A stretch of 64,000 nt of DNA from PALSA-612 sp963776375 (GTDB lineage Bacteria > Actinomycetota > Thermoleophilia > Gaiellales > Gaiellaceae): assembly GCA_963776375.1 (NCBI GenBank), contig CAVZMF010000010.1:1-64000 (forward strand), read 5' to 3'. The first letter of the stretch is position 1; the number at the start of each line of letters is the position of its first letter. The notes under the pieces were generated by a model. The model was not told the origin of the DNA, made no database searches, and saw only the letters and a program-made list of their open reading frames with translations. The position numbers and the translations under genes are program-made. Positions 1-12,100 of the stretch are shown piece by piece.

Positions 1-4
1 TGTT

Positions 5-1325
5 ATGTGCCCTCTACTGGTTCAGTTGGTGTTTGCTATGGCCGCGTCGACTCGGCCAAGCGCATCAAGGTCCGCCTGTTTGCCCGAGGCCTATCCGGGT
101 GGCTCGAAGGTCACGGAAGTGCTAGAGCGCGGCGGCAAGGTGAAGAAGGGCGATGTGATTCTGCGTCTCGATCCCGAGAGCATCGATAAGGCGATCGACG
201 ACGCCAAGGTCGAAGCCGATCACGCCGGACGTCGCCTGAAGATCGCGTAATCCGAGCAGCAGGTGATCGAAGGAAGAGAACGCCACGCGCTTCAGCGATC
301 GGAGAAGGCGGGTACCGTCAAGGCCGAGAAGGAACTGGAAATCTGGGAAAAGTCCGACAGCCCCGACATGATCAAGCAAGCCGACCTGGGCATGCAGTCG
401 CGCAAGTTCAGCCTCGCTGATCAGAAGCAGGAACTTTCGCAACTCGAGGAAATGTACTCCGGCACGCACCTGTCGCAGGAGACCAAGGACATCGTGCTCG
501 ATCGGACCCGTCGAGGCGTGCAGATGGGCGATGAGTACATGAAACTCACCAAGAACGATGACCTGATCACCCGGCAATACCGCCACCCACAGCGCGATGA
601 GCAGGTGCGCGAGACAGAGCGTGCGTATGGTCGAAGGAAGACGAATCGCACGCCAAGGTGGGCGTCGCAACGGCCGAAGATCGCAAGGCGATGGATATCG
701 AGAACGCTGAGCGGGGTGAAGGGCGCCGAGAAACGCCTGACCGATCTGCAAGCTGATCACAAACTGCGGGAAGTGATCACCCAGGCCGACGGCATCATGA
801 CCACCATCGATCTCGATCCCAAGGACAACATCGAGCGGCAGACGGTGTGCGAAGTGCTCGACCCGACGACGCTTGTGGTGAAGTTCTCCGCCCAACCTGA
901 GGATTTGCGCGTGCTGGCCCCCGCTGGAGGCGTGCGGTGCGGCAGGTTTGCACTAGTTGCCGACTTCCCTGAAGTGAAACTCACCGGCACGATCACCGAA
1001 ATGGGCGAGATGATCGCTGCTAGTGGCGGCGAGGCGAACACGATTCCTGTCACGGTGAAGATCAAAGGCGCAACAAGAAACCGCTCGTGCGCCTGGGCCT
1101 CAAGTGCAAGGTGCAGGCCGAGCACACGATGAAGGGCGTGCTGGCTGTGCCCAAGGAGTGCGTGAAGTGGGAAGGCACCGACGCCAAATGCAAGGTGCTG
1201 AGCGAATCGATGGCAAGGTTGTCGAGCGAGAAAACGGTCTGGTCGGGCCATCCAACGACAAGATGACGATGGTGGTGGATGGACTGAAAGCCGGCGATCT
1301 CGTGGTGATCGAAGAAAAGAAGTGA
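5..1325 (+). CDS. HlyD-type membrane fusion (periplasmic adaptor) protein, 5' partial and frameshifted
   Basis: The readable pieces follow the order of a HlyD/RND adaptor. A biotinyl-lipoyl-like segment ('GGKVKKGDVILRLDPESI', about 110-190) comes first. A Lys/Glu/Gln-rich coiled coil follows (about 360-780). A beta-barrel part ('FPEVKLTGTITEMGE', 965-1015) leads to a C-terminal segment ending 'VDGLKAGDLVVIEEKK' before TGA at 1323. Such proteins link an inner-membrane exporter to the outer envelope, which suits a diderm. The N-terminus is cut by the window edge. At least four frame changes (near 250, 640, 1,070 and 1,210) break the reading frame, so no intact product is predicted from this sequence. 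Substrate is unknown. Confidence 0.6.
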
Positions 1326-1362
1326 TTGGGTGATCGGGCGCAACGGCGCAAGGAGTTTTTCG

Positions 1363-1538
1363 ATGAGTGTTCCCTGCCCGAATTGCGGCGAAGCGGCAAC
1401 AAGCGTGCGCGTGCACGGCCACGACCAGTGCCGCCGGTGCGGCTGCGTGCTTTCGCCGTGCTGCAATGGCGATTGCGATGCGACTTCGGGTGCCGTGACA
1501 CCGGCACAGCCGGAACCGCGCGGCAACGCACCGCATGA
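1363..1538 (+). CDS. Small Cys-rich zinc-ribbon protein (frameshifted)
   Basis: An ATG at 1363 follows an AGGAG at 1351-1355 and opens 'MSVPCPNCGEAATSV', then 'CRRCGC' and 'CCNGDC'. These CxxC pairs look like a short zinc ribbon. In one frame the product would run on as unrelated sequence. In the neighbouring frame it stops with TGA at 1536-1538, overlapping by ATGA the start of the next gene. That suggests one indel in between and a two-gene operon. The product would be about 58 residues. No specific function is recognised. Confidence 0.4.
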
Positions 1539-2803
1539 TTTCCGCATCCATTGCGCTGGCGAGTTCTCTCCCGGCGCAATCTTCGCGATGCGCCACCGAC
1601 TCCAAGCCCCAAGTCGCATCAGCGAGCAAAGACCCATCGGCACCGCAAGCCACCGCTGGTCATCAAGCCGCACCGTCCGCGCCCACCGGCCCTGCCACGC
1701 GGCCGGTCGTCGTGCAGCCGCTCGAGCCCGCGCCTATCGCCGCAAGCGTGTTACGCCAAGGGCGTGAAGTTCCTCATCGACAATGAGAACGAAGACGGCT
1801 CGTGGGGTTCGTTCGTTTCGCTGCGCACACGGGCGAAATCTCTCTCGACAATCTCCCCTGGCGTCGCGCGTTCCACGATGCGACGACCACGGTGCCTGAT
1901 GGCACTGCAGGAACCCAGCAAGCACGATGAAGCGGCATTCAAGTGGGCCGACGGCCTTGATTACATGCTGCAGAGCACGCCTGCCGGCCGCGCTTCGGGC
2001 GGCACGTTCTACGACGTCTGGACGCACACGTACATGACGCAGGCGATGGCGCGGTACCTGACCGACGAGCATCGCCGACCAGAAAGAGAAGATCGCCGAG
2101 ATCGGCCAGCGAAGAGATCACGCTGCTGGGCGAGCGGCAAATGCTCGAAGGCGGCTTCGGCTACTACGATTTCAACTACACCCTTAAGTCGCCTTCGGGC
2201 GATGAGAGCACATCGTTCAATACTTCCGCCAGCGCTCGTCGCGGTGTCTTAAGCGAAGAAAGCGGGGTTAGAAGTTCCCGCCAAGATGGTCGCCAGCGCG
2301 CTCGGCCGGCGAGTGCAGCGAATGCGGCTGCCAGCGGCACTACGTGTCTGGCAGTACGCGCCAACAATCCCGCCGCCGGCTACAACAAGGTCAAGGGTTC
2401 GCTCGGCCACTCGCAGTCGTGCAACCTCGCGCTGTGGCTGTACAAGGATCAGATCGAGCAGCCGATCACCGTCGAGGACATGCTCGAGGGCAGCAAGGAA
2501 GTGATTCGCGATGAGCATCACTTCATCGAGATCGGCCGCGGCCACCCGATTGCCGCACGAGGCATGGTATTCAGCCGCCGGTTACTACTATCTCTTCGGG
2601 CACTACTACGTATCGCCATCATCAACCAGTTGACGACCACCGATCGCGACAGTATGCGCAAATGGCTGATCGACAACATGGTGACGATCCAGGACCCCGG
2701 CGGCTCGTGGACCGATTTCCCGCTATACGGCTACCACCCGCTGCTACGGCGCGGGTAGCTCGGCCTGCTCACGCTGCAGGAGTGCGGGATTGGGTTGCCG
2801 TAA
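1535..2803 (+). CDS. Secreted prenyltransferase/squalene-cyclase-like alpha-toroid protein (frameshifted)
   Basis: The start at ATG 1535 gives a short signal-like stretch and a Pro/Ala-rich linker. Segments typical of terpene-cyclase-like alpha/alpha toroids follow: 'KGVKFLIDNENEDGSWGSF' (about 1762-1817), 'WADGLDYML' (about 1950), 'MLEGGFGYYDFNY' (about 2141) and 'WLIDNMVTIQDPGGSWTDF' (about 2660-2716). The Q/NxxGSW repeats are the family hallmark. Planctomycetes encode many secreted proteins of this kind without a known cyclase role. After frame correction the last segment 'LLTLQECGIGLP' ends at TAA 2801-2803. Several indels break the frame (near 1,745, 1,890, 2,090, 2,240, 2,560 and 2,750). 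Catalytic activity cannot be judged. Confidence 0.55.
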
Positions 2804-3414
2804 GTTGCGTGCGGTGGGTTCGGTCCGACTCGCTGAAGCGGGTCGGCCGGTCAAGGCTCAAAAACCGCCCTGAATTGCCCTAAGCGGGGGGGTCGGCTAT
2901 CCTGATTCGTTCCGTTTGCCGGCGTTCGGCGGCGGTGACGTAGTTTTTCGTGAGGGGCTGGAGTTTCGTTCCGTGACCACCATTGCTTTCCAACCAGTTC
3001 CACGCCATGAACGCTAATCGCGCTCATGTCGTCTGCTGGCCAGCACGTGGCCCTGGCCTTGCTTCGCTCCTGGTTGAGCGGGGCGGGTACCGCCCGAACC
3101 GGATCGTTGGCGGAATTTCCGCCAGCGTTTGCGGTCGGCTTCCCAAAGGGGTGACGTTATCGCCTGAATTCAAACTCAGGTCTTGCGTCATCCCGGCTTG
3201 CAGCGACTGAGAGATCAGCCGCCGCAGCGAGCCCGGGAATCGCCGGTCACGAAACGTCGCTCCTGACGTCGTGACCTGTTCGTTTTTGGGTCTTGATGCG
3301 ACGAGGCAAGCAGGATCGTCGGACGCTGGTTCCTGATCTCTGACTTCTGACTTCTGATCTTCTGTCTCCCGGTTCCTACATCTCAACATCCTGACACACG
3401 CAAGGGCACGACCT
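2804..3414 (+). other. Intergenic region, 611 bp, no gene recognised
   Basis: No coding segment with convincing family similarity is seen on either strand. It holds a small inverted repeat, CCTGA at 3163-3167 and TCAGG at 3176-3180, and a TCTGACT/TCTGATC-type direct repetition at about 3335-3365 shortly before nusA. A promoter for the nusA-infB block is expected here but no clear -35/-10 pair stands out. Confidence 0.4.
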
Positions 3415-4839
3415 ATGAACACTGAAACCCTCCGCCTCCTGGACTCCATCGCCCGCGACCGCAACATCGATCGCGACTGCTCATCACGCGACCTTGAGCA
3501 GGCGATGGTGTCCGCGGCACGCAAGCACTTCAACTCGCTCGATACCGAAGAGTTCGGCTGCACGATGGATCGCCTCACCGGCAAGATTCCATCTGGCGCA
3601 TCTTCCGCCGATGGCGAGCCGCTGAAGACATCTCCGCCGGAACGCTCGGCCGCATCGCCGCCCAGACCGCCAAGCAGGTCATGATCCAGAAGATCCGCGA
3701 GGCCGAGCGCGAGCAGCATTTCGACGAGTTCAGCGAGCGCAGCGGCGAGATCGTCACCGGCACCGTCGCAGCGCTTCGAAGGCGGCGCCGCTGGTCGTGC
3801 ACGCATCGGCCGCGCCGAAGGCATCCTGCCCGCGCAGCGAGCAGATTCCCGGCGAGCAGTCCACCCCGGCGAGCGCGTCCGCTGCCTGATCCTCGACGTC
3901 CGCGAGGTCGGGCAGCCAGGTGAAGATCATCCTCAGCCGCGCGCCACCCGGACTTCATCCGCCGGCTGTTCGAGCTCGAAGTGCCCGAAGTCGCCGAGCG
4001 GATCATCGAGATCAAGGCCCTGGCCCGCGAGGCCGGGCTACCGCACCAAGATCGCCGTGTCGTCAGCATCGACACGCAAGGTCGATGCCGTCGGCGCGTG
4101 CGTCGGCGTGCGCGGCAGCCGCATCAAGAACATCGTCGACGAGCTCGGCGGCGAGAAGATCGACATCGTCCGCTGGAACGAGTCCATCCAGATCCTGATC
4201 GCCAACGCCCTCAAGCCGGCCGAAGTCGAGGAAGTCATCGCTGTGCTTCGAGCTGGGCCGGGCGACGGTCGTCGTGCACGAGGACCAGCTCTCGCTGGCG
4301 ATCGGCAAGCGCGGGCAGAACGTCCGCCTCGCGGCCCGGCTGACCGGCTGGGACATCGACATCCTCACGCCCGCCGAGTTCGACAAGGGCCTGGAGATCC
4401 TCGAGCAGACCGTCAAGAGCGTCGAAGGCGTCACCGAGGAGATGCTCGACCGCATCGGCGCCCTGGGCATGATCAGCGTGTTCGACATCGAGGAAGTCGG
4501 CGACCGAGCGTGCTGATGGAGGAGGTCGGCGAACTGGGCATGACCAGAGCAGATGGCCGAGCGATCGTCGAGCATGCAGCGAGCGACAGGCCAAGGACGT
4601 CGCCGAGCAGCAGCAGAAGGACGCGGAGGAGGCTGAGACGCCCGCGCGATCGAGCAGGATCGCAGGCCGCGCGGCTGGGCCGAGGCGACGGATCGGCGGC
4701 GGCTACGGCCTGGCGTCGATGCGCAGCGCGGTCGAAACCGATGCGCAGTCCGAGTCGGCCGCGGCGGCGATCCTCGGTGGCGGCGGCCCGCCGTGCGACG
4801 CCACCGCCGGCAACGGCGTGCTCAGAGCGAGATCGTAAA
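3415..4839 (+). CDS. nusA: Transcription termination/antitermination factor NusA (frameshifted)
   Basis: The ATG at 3415 starts 'MNTETLRLLDSIARDRNID', the NusA N-terminal RNA-polymerase-binding domain. An S1 domain follows ('GEIVTGTV', about 3746). The two KH domains are clear: 'GACVGVRGSRIKNIVDEL' (4093-4146) and 'HEDQLSLAIGKRGQNVRL' (4276-4329), the second carrying the GxxG loop. An acidic, helix-rich tail continues to TAA at 4837. NusA binds RNA polymerase and nascent RNA and controls pausing and termination. Its position directly upstream of infB and rbfA is the usual bacterial order. Indels near 3,595, 3,775, 3,915, 4,045-4,085, 4,245 and 4,505 break the frame. Identity is secure despite that. 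Confidence 0.85.
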
Positions 4840-4955
4840 TGAAGCGGAGTTGACTCCGGAAGTGTCTGACCGTGTCGTGAAGTGAGACGTGACGTGATGT
4901 TGTCCGACGAGCGCCACGATGCGGGCCGACGACCGCGCGATACTGGAGACAATTT

Positions 4956-7854
4956 GTGGCCAAGAAGGCAGCAACATTACGAGTTCACCAACTGGCCAAG
5001 GAACTTGGCGTCGATTCCAAGGTGCATCATCGCCAAGTGCAAGGCCGAAGACATCCCCGACATCGAGGATCACCTCTCGCCGGTGTCAGCCGGCCTGGCG
5101 GCCACCATCCGCGAGTGGTTCAGCGACGGCGGCCGGCACACACAGCGGTCGAGACCGCCGCGACCGTGGATGTCGTCGCCGCGCAGGCCAAGGCGCGCAA
5201 GCGCGCCGCCGAGAAGGCCGGCGAGGGCACGACGACTCACGGATGACGACGTCGGCAGTCGCAACAGCCGTGGCCGAGCCCGAACACCGAAGCACCCAGC
5301 GTCGACGGAAGCTGGCACGGCCGACACGGCAGCCGTCGGCGCGGCCGATCCACGAGCAAGCGACGGAACGCAGACAACGGCGCCACGATGACTCGCCGGC
5401 CGACGAAGCCGAGGCATCGCACCGGCCATCAAGCACGAGGCCCGCACCCGCGATGCGCCACGGACAATGGCGGCCGCGCGACGCGCGGCGCACAAGCGCC
5501 GCGCTGCCCGCGCCGCAGGCAAGGCCGCCGCCCGAGGCCGTCAGCCCGTCGCGCCGCCGGCCCGCCGCCGCGTGATGAACGTGCCGCAAGCGGCCGACCG
5601 ACGTCGCGCCCGCCGGGCCGATGCTGTCCGAAGCCCGCGAAGACGCAAGATGATCGGTCCGCGAATTGATCCGCGTTGAGAAGCCGGATGTGATTGCCCG
5701 CGCCCAAGCCCCGACCCGCCGGCCCGATGTCGCCGCGGCGGCCCGCGCGCGGCAGCGGCGTGGCGCGGCGCCAGCGATGCCGGCGAGCGCGGCGGCGACC
5801 GCGATCGCGCGCAACGAAGCGTCGCACGCCGCACCGCCGGCGAAGAAGCACAGCCGCCGCGCGGCCGCACAGCGGCCGCGTTGCAGCCGCGCGGCGATAC
5901 GCCACTTCGACTGGCGGCAGCAGGATCTCTCGAGCGCGAGAACCGTCTCAAGCGCGCCACGGGCTTCTTCACAGGCCGCCCGTCGCGACAACATCAAGCG
6001 AGCCACGGGCGGCGGCCATCGCGCCAGCTGTCCCGCCGAGGCCGGCGGCAAGGTCAAAGTGCAGGCGCCCGATGAGCATCAAGGATTTGTCCGCGGCCAC
6101 CGGCGTCAAGGTGCAGCGACATCCTCAAGAAGCTGTTCCTGATGGCAGGAAGCCCGCGACCATCAACACCATCCTCGACGCCGACACGGCCGTCGAAGCT
6201 CATGCTCGACTACGGCATCGAACTCGAGATCGTCGAACAATCGCACCGCCGAGGCAGAAGATCGCCGAGCAGTTCGCGGACGCGCACCGTGACGATGAGC
6301 GCTGCCGCAGCCCGGTGGTGACGATCCTGGGCCACGTCGACCACGGCAAGACGCAGCTGCTGGACAAGATCCGCAACGCCAACGTCGCCGCGGGCGAGGC
6401 CGGCGGCATCACGCAGGAGACCGGCGCCTTCCAGATGCCGGTGCACGTCGGCGACGACAAGCACATGGTCACGTTCCTCGACACGCCCGGCCACGAGGCG
6501 TTCACCGAGATGCGTGCCCGCGGCGCCAACATGACGGACGTGGTCGTGCTGGTCGTCGCCGCCGACGACGGCGTCATGCCGCAGACGGTCGAGTCCATCA
6601 ACCACGCCAAGGCCGCCGGCGTGCCGATCGTCGTGGCGCTCAACAAGATCGACCTGCCCGAAGCGACCGACCCGACATCCAGCAGACGCTCGGCCAGCTG
6701 GCCGAGCATGGACTGAACCCCGTCGAGTGGGGCGGCGACGACCGAAGTCGTCCAGCACCAGCGCCACCAACGGGCAAGGGCATCAACGAACTGCTCGAAG
6801 ATCCTCGACTACCAGGCGCGAGCTGCTCGAGCTCAAGGCCGACTCCGGCGGCGCCCGGCCGCGGGCACCGTGCTCGAGGCCAAGATGGACGAAGGCCGCG
6901 GCGCGGTGGCGACGCTGCTCGTGCAGGAGGGCACGCTGCAAGGCGGCGACGTCGTCGTCTGTCGGCACGCGCTACGGCCGCGTCCGCGACATGCATCGAC
7001 GATCGCGGGCCAGCCGATCGAGGAGGCCGGCGCCGTCGATGCCGGTGGCAGTCCCGGCCTCGACGAGGTGCCCGACGCCGGCGACCAGTTCTACGTCGTC
7101 GACGCGCTGACAGGAGGCCGAGGACGCCGCCGAGAGCGACCGCAGCAGCGAGACGCGAGCCGTCGCTGGCCCAGCCGCAAGATCACGCTCGACAACCTCT
7201 TCGAGCAGCTCGAGGCCGACCGGCAAGAAGGAGCTGAAGCTGATCCTCAAGGCCGACGTGCAGGGCTCGGTCGAGGCGCATCAAGAGCGAGCTCGAGAAG
7301 GTCTCAGCACGACCGAGGTCAAGCGTCCGCGTGCTGCACGCGGCCGTCGGCGGCATCACCGAGAGCGACGTGCAGCTGGCCGACGCGTCCGAAGCACGAT
7401 CATCATCGGCTTCAACGTCGTGCCCGACAACGCGCCCGCAGGCTGGCCGAGGCAGACGCGGCGTCGAGATCCGCACGTACGACATCATCTACGAGCTCAC
7501 CGACGACATGCGCAAGGCCGCTCGAAGGCATGCTCGAGCCGGAACTGCGCGAGAAGATCACTCGGCCACGCCGAGGTCCGCGCAGGCGTTCAAGATCAGC
7601 CAGGTCGGCACCATCGCCGGCTGCTACGTCACCCACGGCGTCATCGAGCGCAACGGCGAAGATCCGCCTCATCCGCGACGGCGTCGTCGTCGAGAACGAC
7701 CGCACGCTCGAAGCGCTCAAGCGCTTCAAGGACGACGCCAACGAAGTCCGCGCCGGCTTCGAGTGCGGCATGAAGATCGCCGGCTACGACGACATCAAGG
7801 TCGGCGACGTGCTGGAGTGCTACAAGACGCAGCGAAGTGGCGAGGAAACTGTGA
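4956..7854 (+). CDS. infB: Translation initiation factor IF-2 (frameshifted)
   Basis: The GTG at 4956 opens 'MAKKAATLRVHQLAKELGV', the IF2_N module that precedes a long Ala/Arg/Pro-rich linker (about 5,100-6,000). A second IF2_N-like segment occurs near 6,073. The G domain is readable in one frame: G1 'GHVDHGKTQLLDKI' (6,331-6,372), G3 'DTPGHEAF' (6,481), G4 'NKID' (6,643). The C-terminal domains end with 'GMKIAGYDDIKVGDVLECY' (7,768-7,824), and a frame change brings the stop TGA at 7852. IF-2 is the GTPase that delivers initiator tRNA to the 30S subunit. Many single-base indels occur in the linker and after 6,680. Length, about 960 codons, is normal for a long-linker IF-2. Confidence 0.88.
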
Positions 7855-7951
7855 TCAGAAGGCACGAGGATCAAGGATCGAGACATAAAGAGCTGTGTAT
7901 GGCGAGTTCCCTTTGGCGTTTCGACGCTTCGACGCCTTGAGCTTTGAACCC

Positions 7952-8354
7952 ATGTCCACCCGCACTCGAAAAGGCGCTTCCGTCATTCGCCACGCGGTGA
8001 ACGATGTCATCGCGCGGCTTGGGCGATCCGCGCATTCGCGGTTTGATCTCCGTCATGCGCGTGGAGGTCAGTGATGATCTTGCGGAAGCCCGGGTGTACG
8101 TTTCGGTGTTGCCGCAGAAGCACGAGGAACTGACCATGCACGGCCTGCACGACGCGGCGGGGCACATTCAGCATGCGATCGGCCCGTCGGTGACGGTGCG
8201 GCGGTTACCGAAACTTCGCTTCGTGAAGGACGATTCGCTGAAGAAGCAGTGCTGCTCGATGCGGCCCTGGCGCGGGTCGCCCCGACGATGTCGAGCCAAT
8301 CTCGGCGGTGGAGGATGTTTCGGAAGCGTCGAAGTCCAGCCGGAAAACCAGTGA
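7952..8354 (+). CDS. rbfA: 30S ribosome-binding factor RbfA (frameshifted)
   Basis: The ATG at 7952 begins 'MSTRTRKGASVIRHAVND'. After one frame change near 8,000 the body reads 'RGLGDPRIRGLISVMRVEV', the RbfA KH-like fold with the conserved DPR and the 'VTVRRLPKLRFVKDDS' C-terminal strand and helix. RbfA binds the 16S 5' helix during 30S maturation. The nusA-infB-rbfA order supports the call. A second indel near 8,250 changes the tail, so the stop at 8354 is approximate. About 130 residues, the expected size. Confidence 0.8.
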
Positions 8355-8366
8355 GGGATCGCACAC

Positions 8367-9075
8367 GTGAAGAACGCAGCCGTTGGAGCCAAGAAACTGT
8401 CCGCCCTGCTCAAGAAGATCGGCTCGGTCGATGCAGCCGTCGCCGGCCACGCCGCCGGGAATGGATGTCGAGGTCCGAAGCACCTGCCGGAGGCCTCCGC
8501 GCGGCACGACCCAATCGCCACGCTGGTGATGTCGTTCCTGCTCTGGGAATCGACGGCCGACAAAGCCCAGGCGGCGTACGACCGAATCCTGGAAAGCGTC
8601 GTCGATTTCAGCGACTTCGCGTGAGCATGCCGCACGAGACGGTGGAGATGATCGGCCCGCGTATCCGCTGGCGCTGAACCGGCGCGCGCATGCGGCCCTC
8701 GCTGCGCAACATCTACATGCGCGAGCACGCCGGTGAGTCTCGACAAACCCGCGGCGGCCGGCAAAGCGCGATCTCAAGAAGTACATCGACTCGCTCGAAG
8801 GCATGGTGCCCTACGTCGCCAACCGCGTGCTGCTGCTGTGCTTCGACACGCATGGCGTGCCGGTGGATAACAGTTGCGCACTGCGCCGATCACGCCGAGG
8901 TGGCGGATGCTTCGGTCGAAGTGCCGGAACTCGCCTCCTGGCTGGCGTCGCAGGTGCGGCGGGCGACTCGGCGTCGGTGCACGCCGCGCTGCAGTCGTGG
9001 ATGGACGTCAAGTCGGGCGGGAACGCGAGCGGAAAGCCGGCGAAGAAGTCTTCGCGCAAATCCCCGCGCCGCTGA
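8367..9075 (+). CDS. Unrecognised protein, possibly helix-hairpin-helix glycosylase-like (frameshifted)
   Basis: The reading starts at ATG 8367 ('MKNAAVGAKKLSALLKKIG') and stays open to 8624 with 'HDPIATLVMSFLLWESTAD'. It continues in other frames as 'LKKYIDSLEGMVPYVANRV' (about 8,772) and 'LLLCFDTHGVPVDN' (8,830-8,870). It ends in a basic, Lys/Ser-rich tail 'KPAKKSSRKSPRR' before TGA at 9073. The 'CFDTHGVPVD' stretch recalls the HhH-GPD region of endonuclease III relatives, but the clamp cysteines are not visible, so the function is only a guess. It follows rbfA by 12 bp and may be cotranscribed. Indels near 8,625, 8,735 and 8,870-8,935 break the frame. Confidence 0.35.
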
Positions 9076-9127
9076 ACGATGATGTGACACGCCGTTGACA
9101 GGCCCTCGGCCGGATGGAAACACTGTC

Positions 9128-12100
9128 ATGAAACGAATCCTCTTATCCGCCGCGCTGCTGTTGATGACGCTTGCCGTCGTAACGCTCGCGTCGTGTTCGA
9201 GCGCACCCGAAGACAATCCGCTGCGCCGGCCGCTCAATCGCACGAGACCGGCAAACCGACGCCTGCCGCGCATGTCTCCAGCGACGGTCGCTCACTCGAT
9301 TCGCTGGCCGCCGCTGAGTGCTCCGCCCGGCGCACCCGAAGGAAGTTCCGCTTCCGCCGGGGATTGAGCCGGCCGCGCTGACGCCGCGCCAAGGATGACC
9401 CGCGCCTTCAAGACCGTGACGGAGGCTCTCGCAACGCTCTCGCCCTCAGCGCCAGTCGCGCCTGCGCCCAGCACGCGACCCGCCGTCACGTCTGATCAAG
9501 CCGAAGTCGCGCTCAAGGCGTACGTCAAGGGTCGCAACGCCGCGCTTGACAATCGGCATCTGCAGGCCGTCACCGAATTCCAGAAGGCGCTGGCGATCGA
9601 TCCCGATTCGCCGCAGGTGCTGCGCGAGGCGGCCCGCTCCTACGACGCCGTCGGCAATCAGCAGAAGGCGATGGAACTGCTCGATCATCTGGTGCAGGTG
9701 AAGCCCGACGACGCTGAGGCCCTCTTCGCGCTCGGGCTGGCGGCGGCGGCGCGTCGCGACTTCAACAAGTCGATCGACTATCTCGCGCGTTTCCGCCGCG
9801 ACGCCGATGCCGCCGATCACGATCCCGGCGTGGATGTGCTGGCCGACTTCACGCTCGCCACCTCGCTGCGCGAACTGGGTTACGACCGCGCGTTCATCGA
9901 ATTGGCGACCGCAGTGGTGGACATGCCCGCGCGACTCGCGGCGGCGGCGCCTTCTTCGCGCTTCGCCTCGGTGTATCGCCAGCGCGGCGACCTGTGGCGC
10001 GGCGCGGGCGATGCCTATGCCCGCCTGGGCGACCTTGATGCCGCAGTCGAAGCATGGACCGCCGCCGCCGCGCTGCCCTCAGCCGATCCTTCCGCGCTCG
10101 AGCCGCGCGTGATCTACGCCAATCTGCGGCAGGGTCGAATCTACGGTGCGCAGCGCGCGTCTGCGTGAGGCGCTGCTGCTTTCGGTCGCATCAGGCGCGG
10201 TGAACGATCGCGAAGTGCGGCTGTGCGCGTACGTCGCTGAGCATGCGCGGCCGGTCGATCATCTGGCGGACGAAGTGCTCGCGCTGCAGCAGGCGCAACC
10301 GGATGATGGCGGTTGCGTGCGGGCCGCGGCGATGTTCCTGCCTGCCCGATCGTGCGATGGCGCTGTACTTCGCGGGTTCGTCGAACGCAGCCCGATGACA
10401 CGCAAACGCTGGCACAGTTGATGATTGGCTGCAGCCGATGACGCGGCAGGGGCGCGGCCGGGCTGACGATCGCGCTCGCCGCGGCCCATCCGGCGCAACT
10501 GGACGATTACGCGGACGCCTTCGGGCAGGCATCGCCCGGTTTCGCAGCGGCGGTGAAAGCGATTCCTCCGCAGCCGGCCGACTCGCCCACGCAGGCAGCC
10601 GTGCTTTCGCATTGCTGGCGCGGGCAGGATCACTGGGTGAAGCATGGACGGTCTGTCAAAGGGCGCTCGAACGCTGGCCGAAGGATCGCGAACTGCTCTG
10701 CGCAGCGTGCAACTCGCCGCGGCGATGCAGGAGCCCGCGCTGGTCGATCACGCGATCCTTGCATGCAACGACATCGAGACGTGGCCGGCTTGGTCATACT
10801 CGCGGAGTCGCGCCTTTCAATCAACCAGACGGAACAAGCGCTGGAACTGGCGCGGCGAGCTATTGATCGCGATCCGAACAATGTCGAGGCGCAGATCGAA
10901 CTGGCCCGCGCCATCGCAACACGCCGAAGCGCTGGCGGTCGCGAAAGCCACCGCGGCCGATGCGCAAGCCGAGGTCGAGCCGCCGTCGCCGCGTCGAATC
11001 TCGCCATCGATCTCGAACCCAGCGCGATGCCTGCTACGAAACACTCGCGCTGATCTACGGGCCGGGCGGAGTGCTGGCTGACAGCCAGTTGTTCCGCGAG
11101 ACGCTCGTGCGTCTGCGACAGGGCAATCCGCAAAGCCCACTGTACAACCGCTTCGCCGCGCAGGATTCGCTGCAACAGCATCGTTACGATCAGCGCTGGA
11201 GCGGCTGATCAACGCCTACGACGGCGATCCCACCGACGCGTCGGCTCTCACGCTCGCGGTGACGGTGTGGGAGAAGTCCGGCGAACTCGACGCCGCTGAA
11301 ACATGGCTGCGCCGCGTTGACACAGCGGCCGGGCGATGCGCTGTTGCGCGAACAGTTGCTGCGTGTGTGGCGCTGCGAAACAAGACCGAACAGGCGATCA
11401 GCGAACTGCAGAAGCAGGTCGAGGCCGATCCCGAGGACTGGACAGCCCGTCGGCTGCTGGAACGCATATCGCGTGACCGGGCAGGCCGACGCGGCGCTGC
11501 AACTGGGCGAGGCGCGACTGCTCGCGCGGCCGGAAGGCGTGCGCCGCGAAATCGAACTGGCGGCTCTGTACGCCGGTGCGGAACTGGCCGACAAGGCGTT
11601 CGCGCATCTGGAACCGGCGTGCGTGATCTCGCGGCCGACGCGTCGCTGGATGATCTTTCCGCCGCGATGACCATCGCCGGCCGCATCAAGACCAGCAGGC
11701 GCGGCGCCAAGCGATAACGCTCGACCTGGCGAACATGGCCATCGAGCGGCATCCCGACGCGCCGCGCCGCTGCAAGTGTATGGATTCGCCTTGCGGGCCC
11801 TGGCGCGCAAGGGTCTCGACCACCCGGCGCGCAGGTTGAATCGCTGGTACGAGCGGCGGCGGCGAAATCGACCGGCGCGGCGGACGCGTCCTATCGCGGC
11901 ACGCGCGGGTGTGGCTGGAATTCGCGCAGGCGATGGTGGCGGACGACTTGCCCGCCGCGGCGGCCCGAGCGCTGCGCGTGCGACTGACGGAGAAGCCCGA
12001 ATTCGAATCCGGCGCGATGCAGGGCGCGATGGCCCGCATCACCGTGATTCTTGACGCCGAGACCGCTTTCGAAGCCGGACCGAACAACCCCGACGCCGGT

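Noticed and set aside
3300..3365. TCTGACT-type direct repeats before nusA as a regulatory array
   Set aside because: Short, imperfect and in an indel-rich region; nothing ties them to a regulator.
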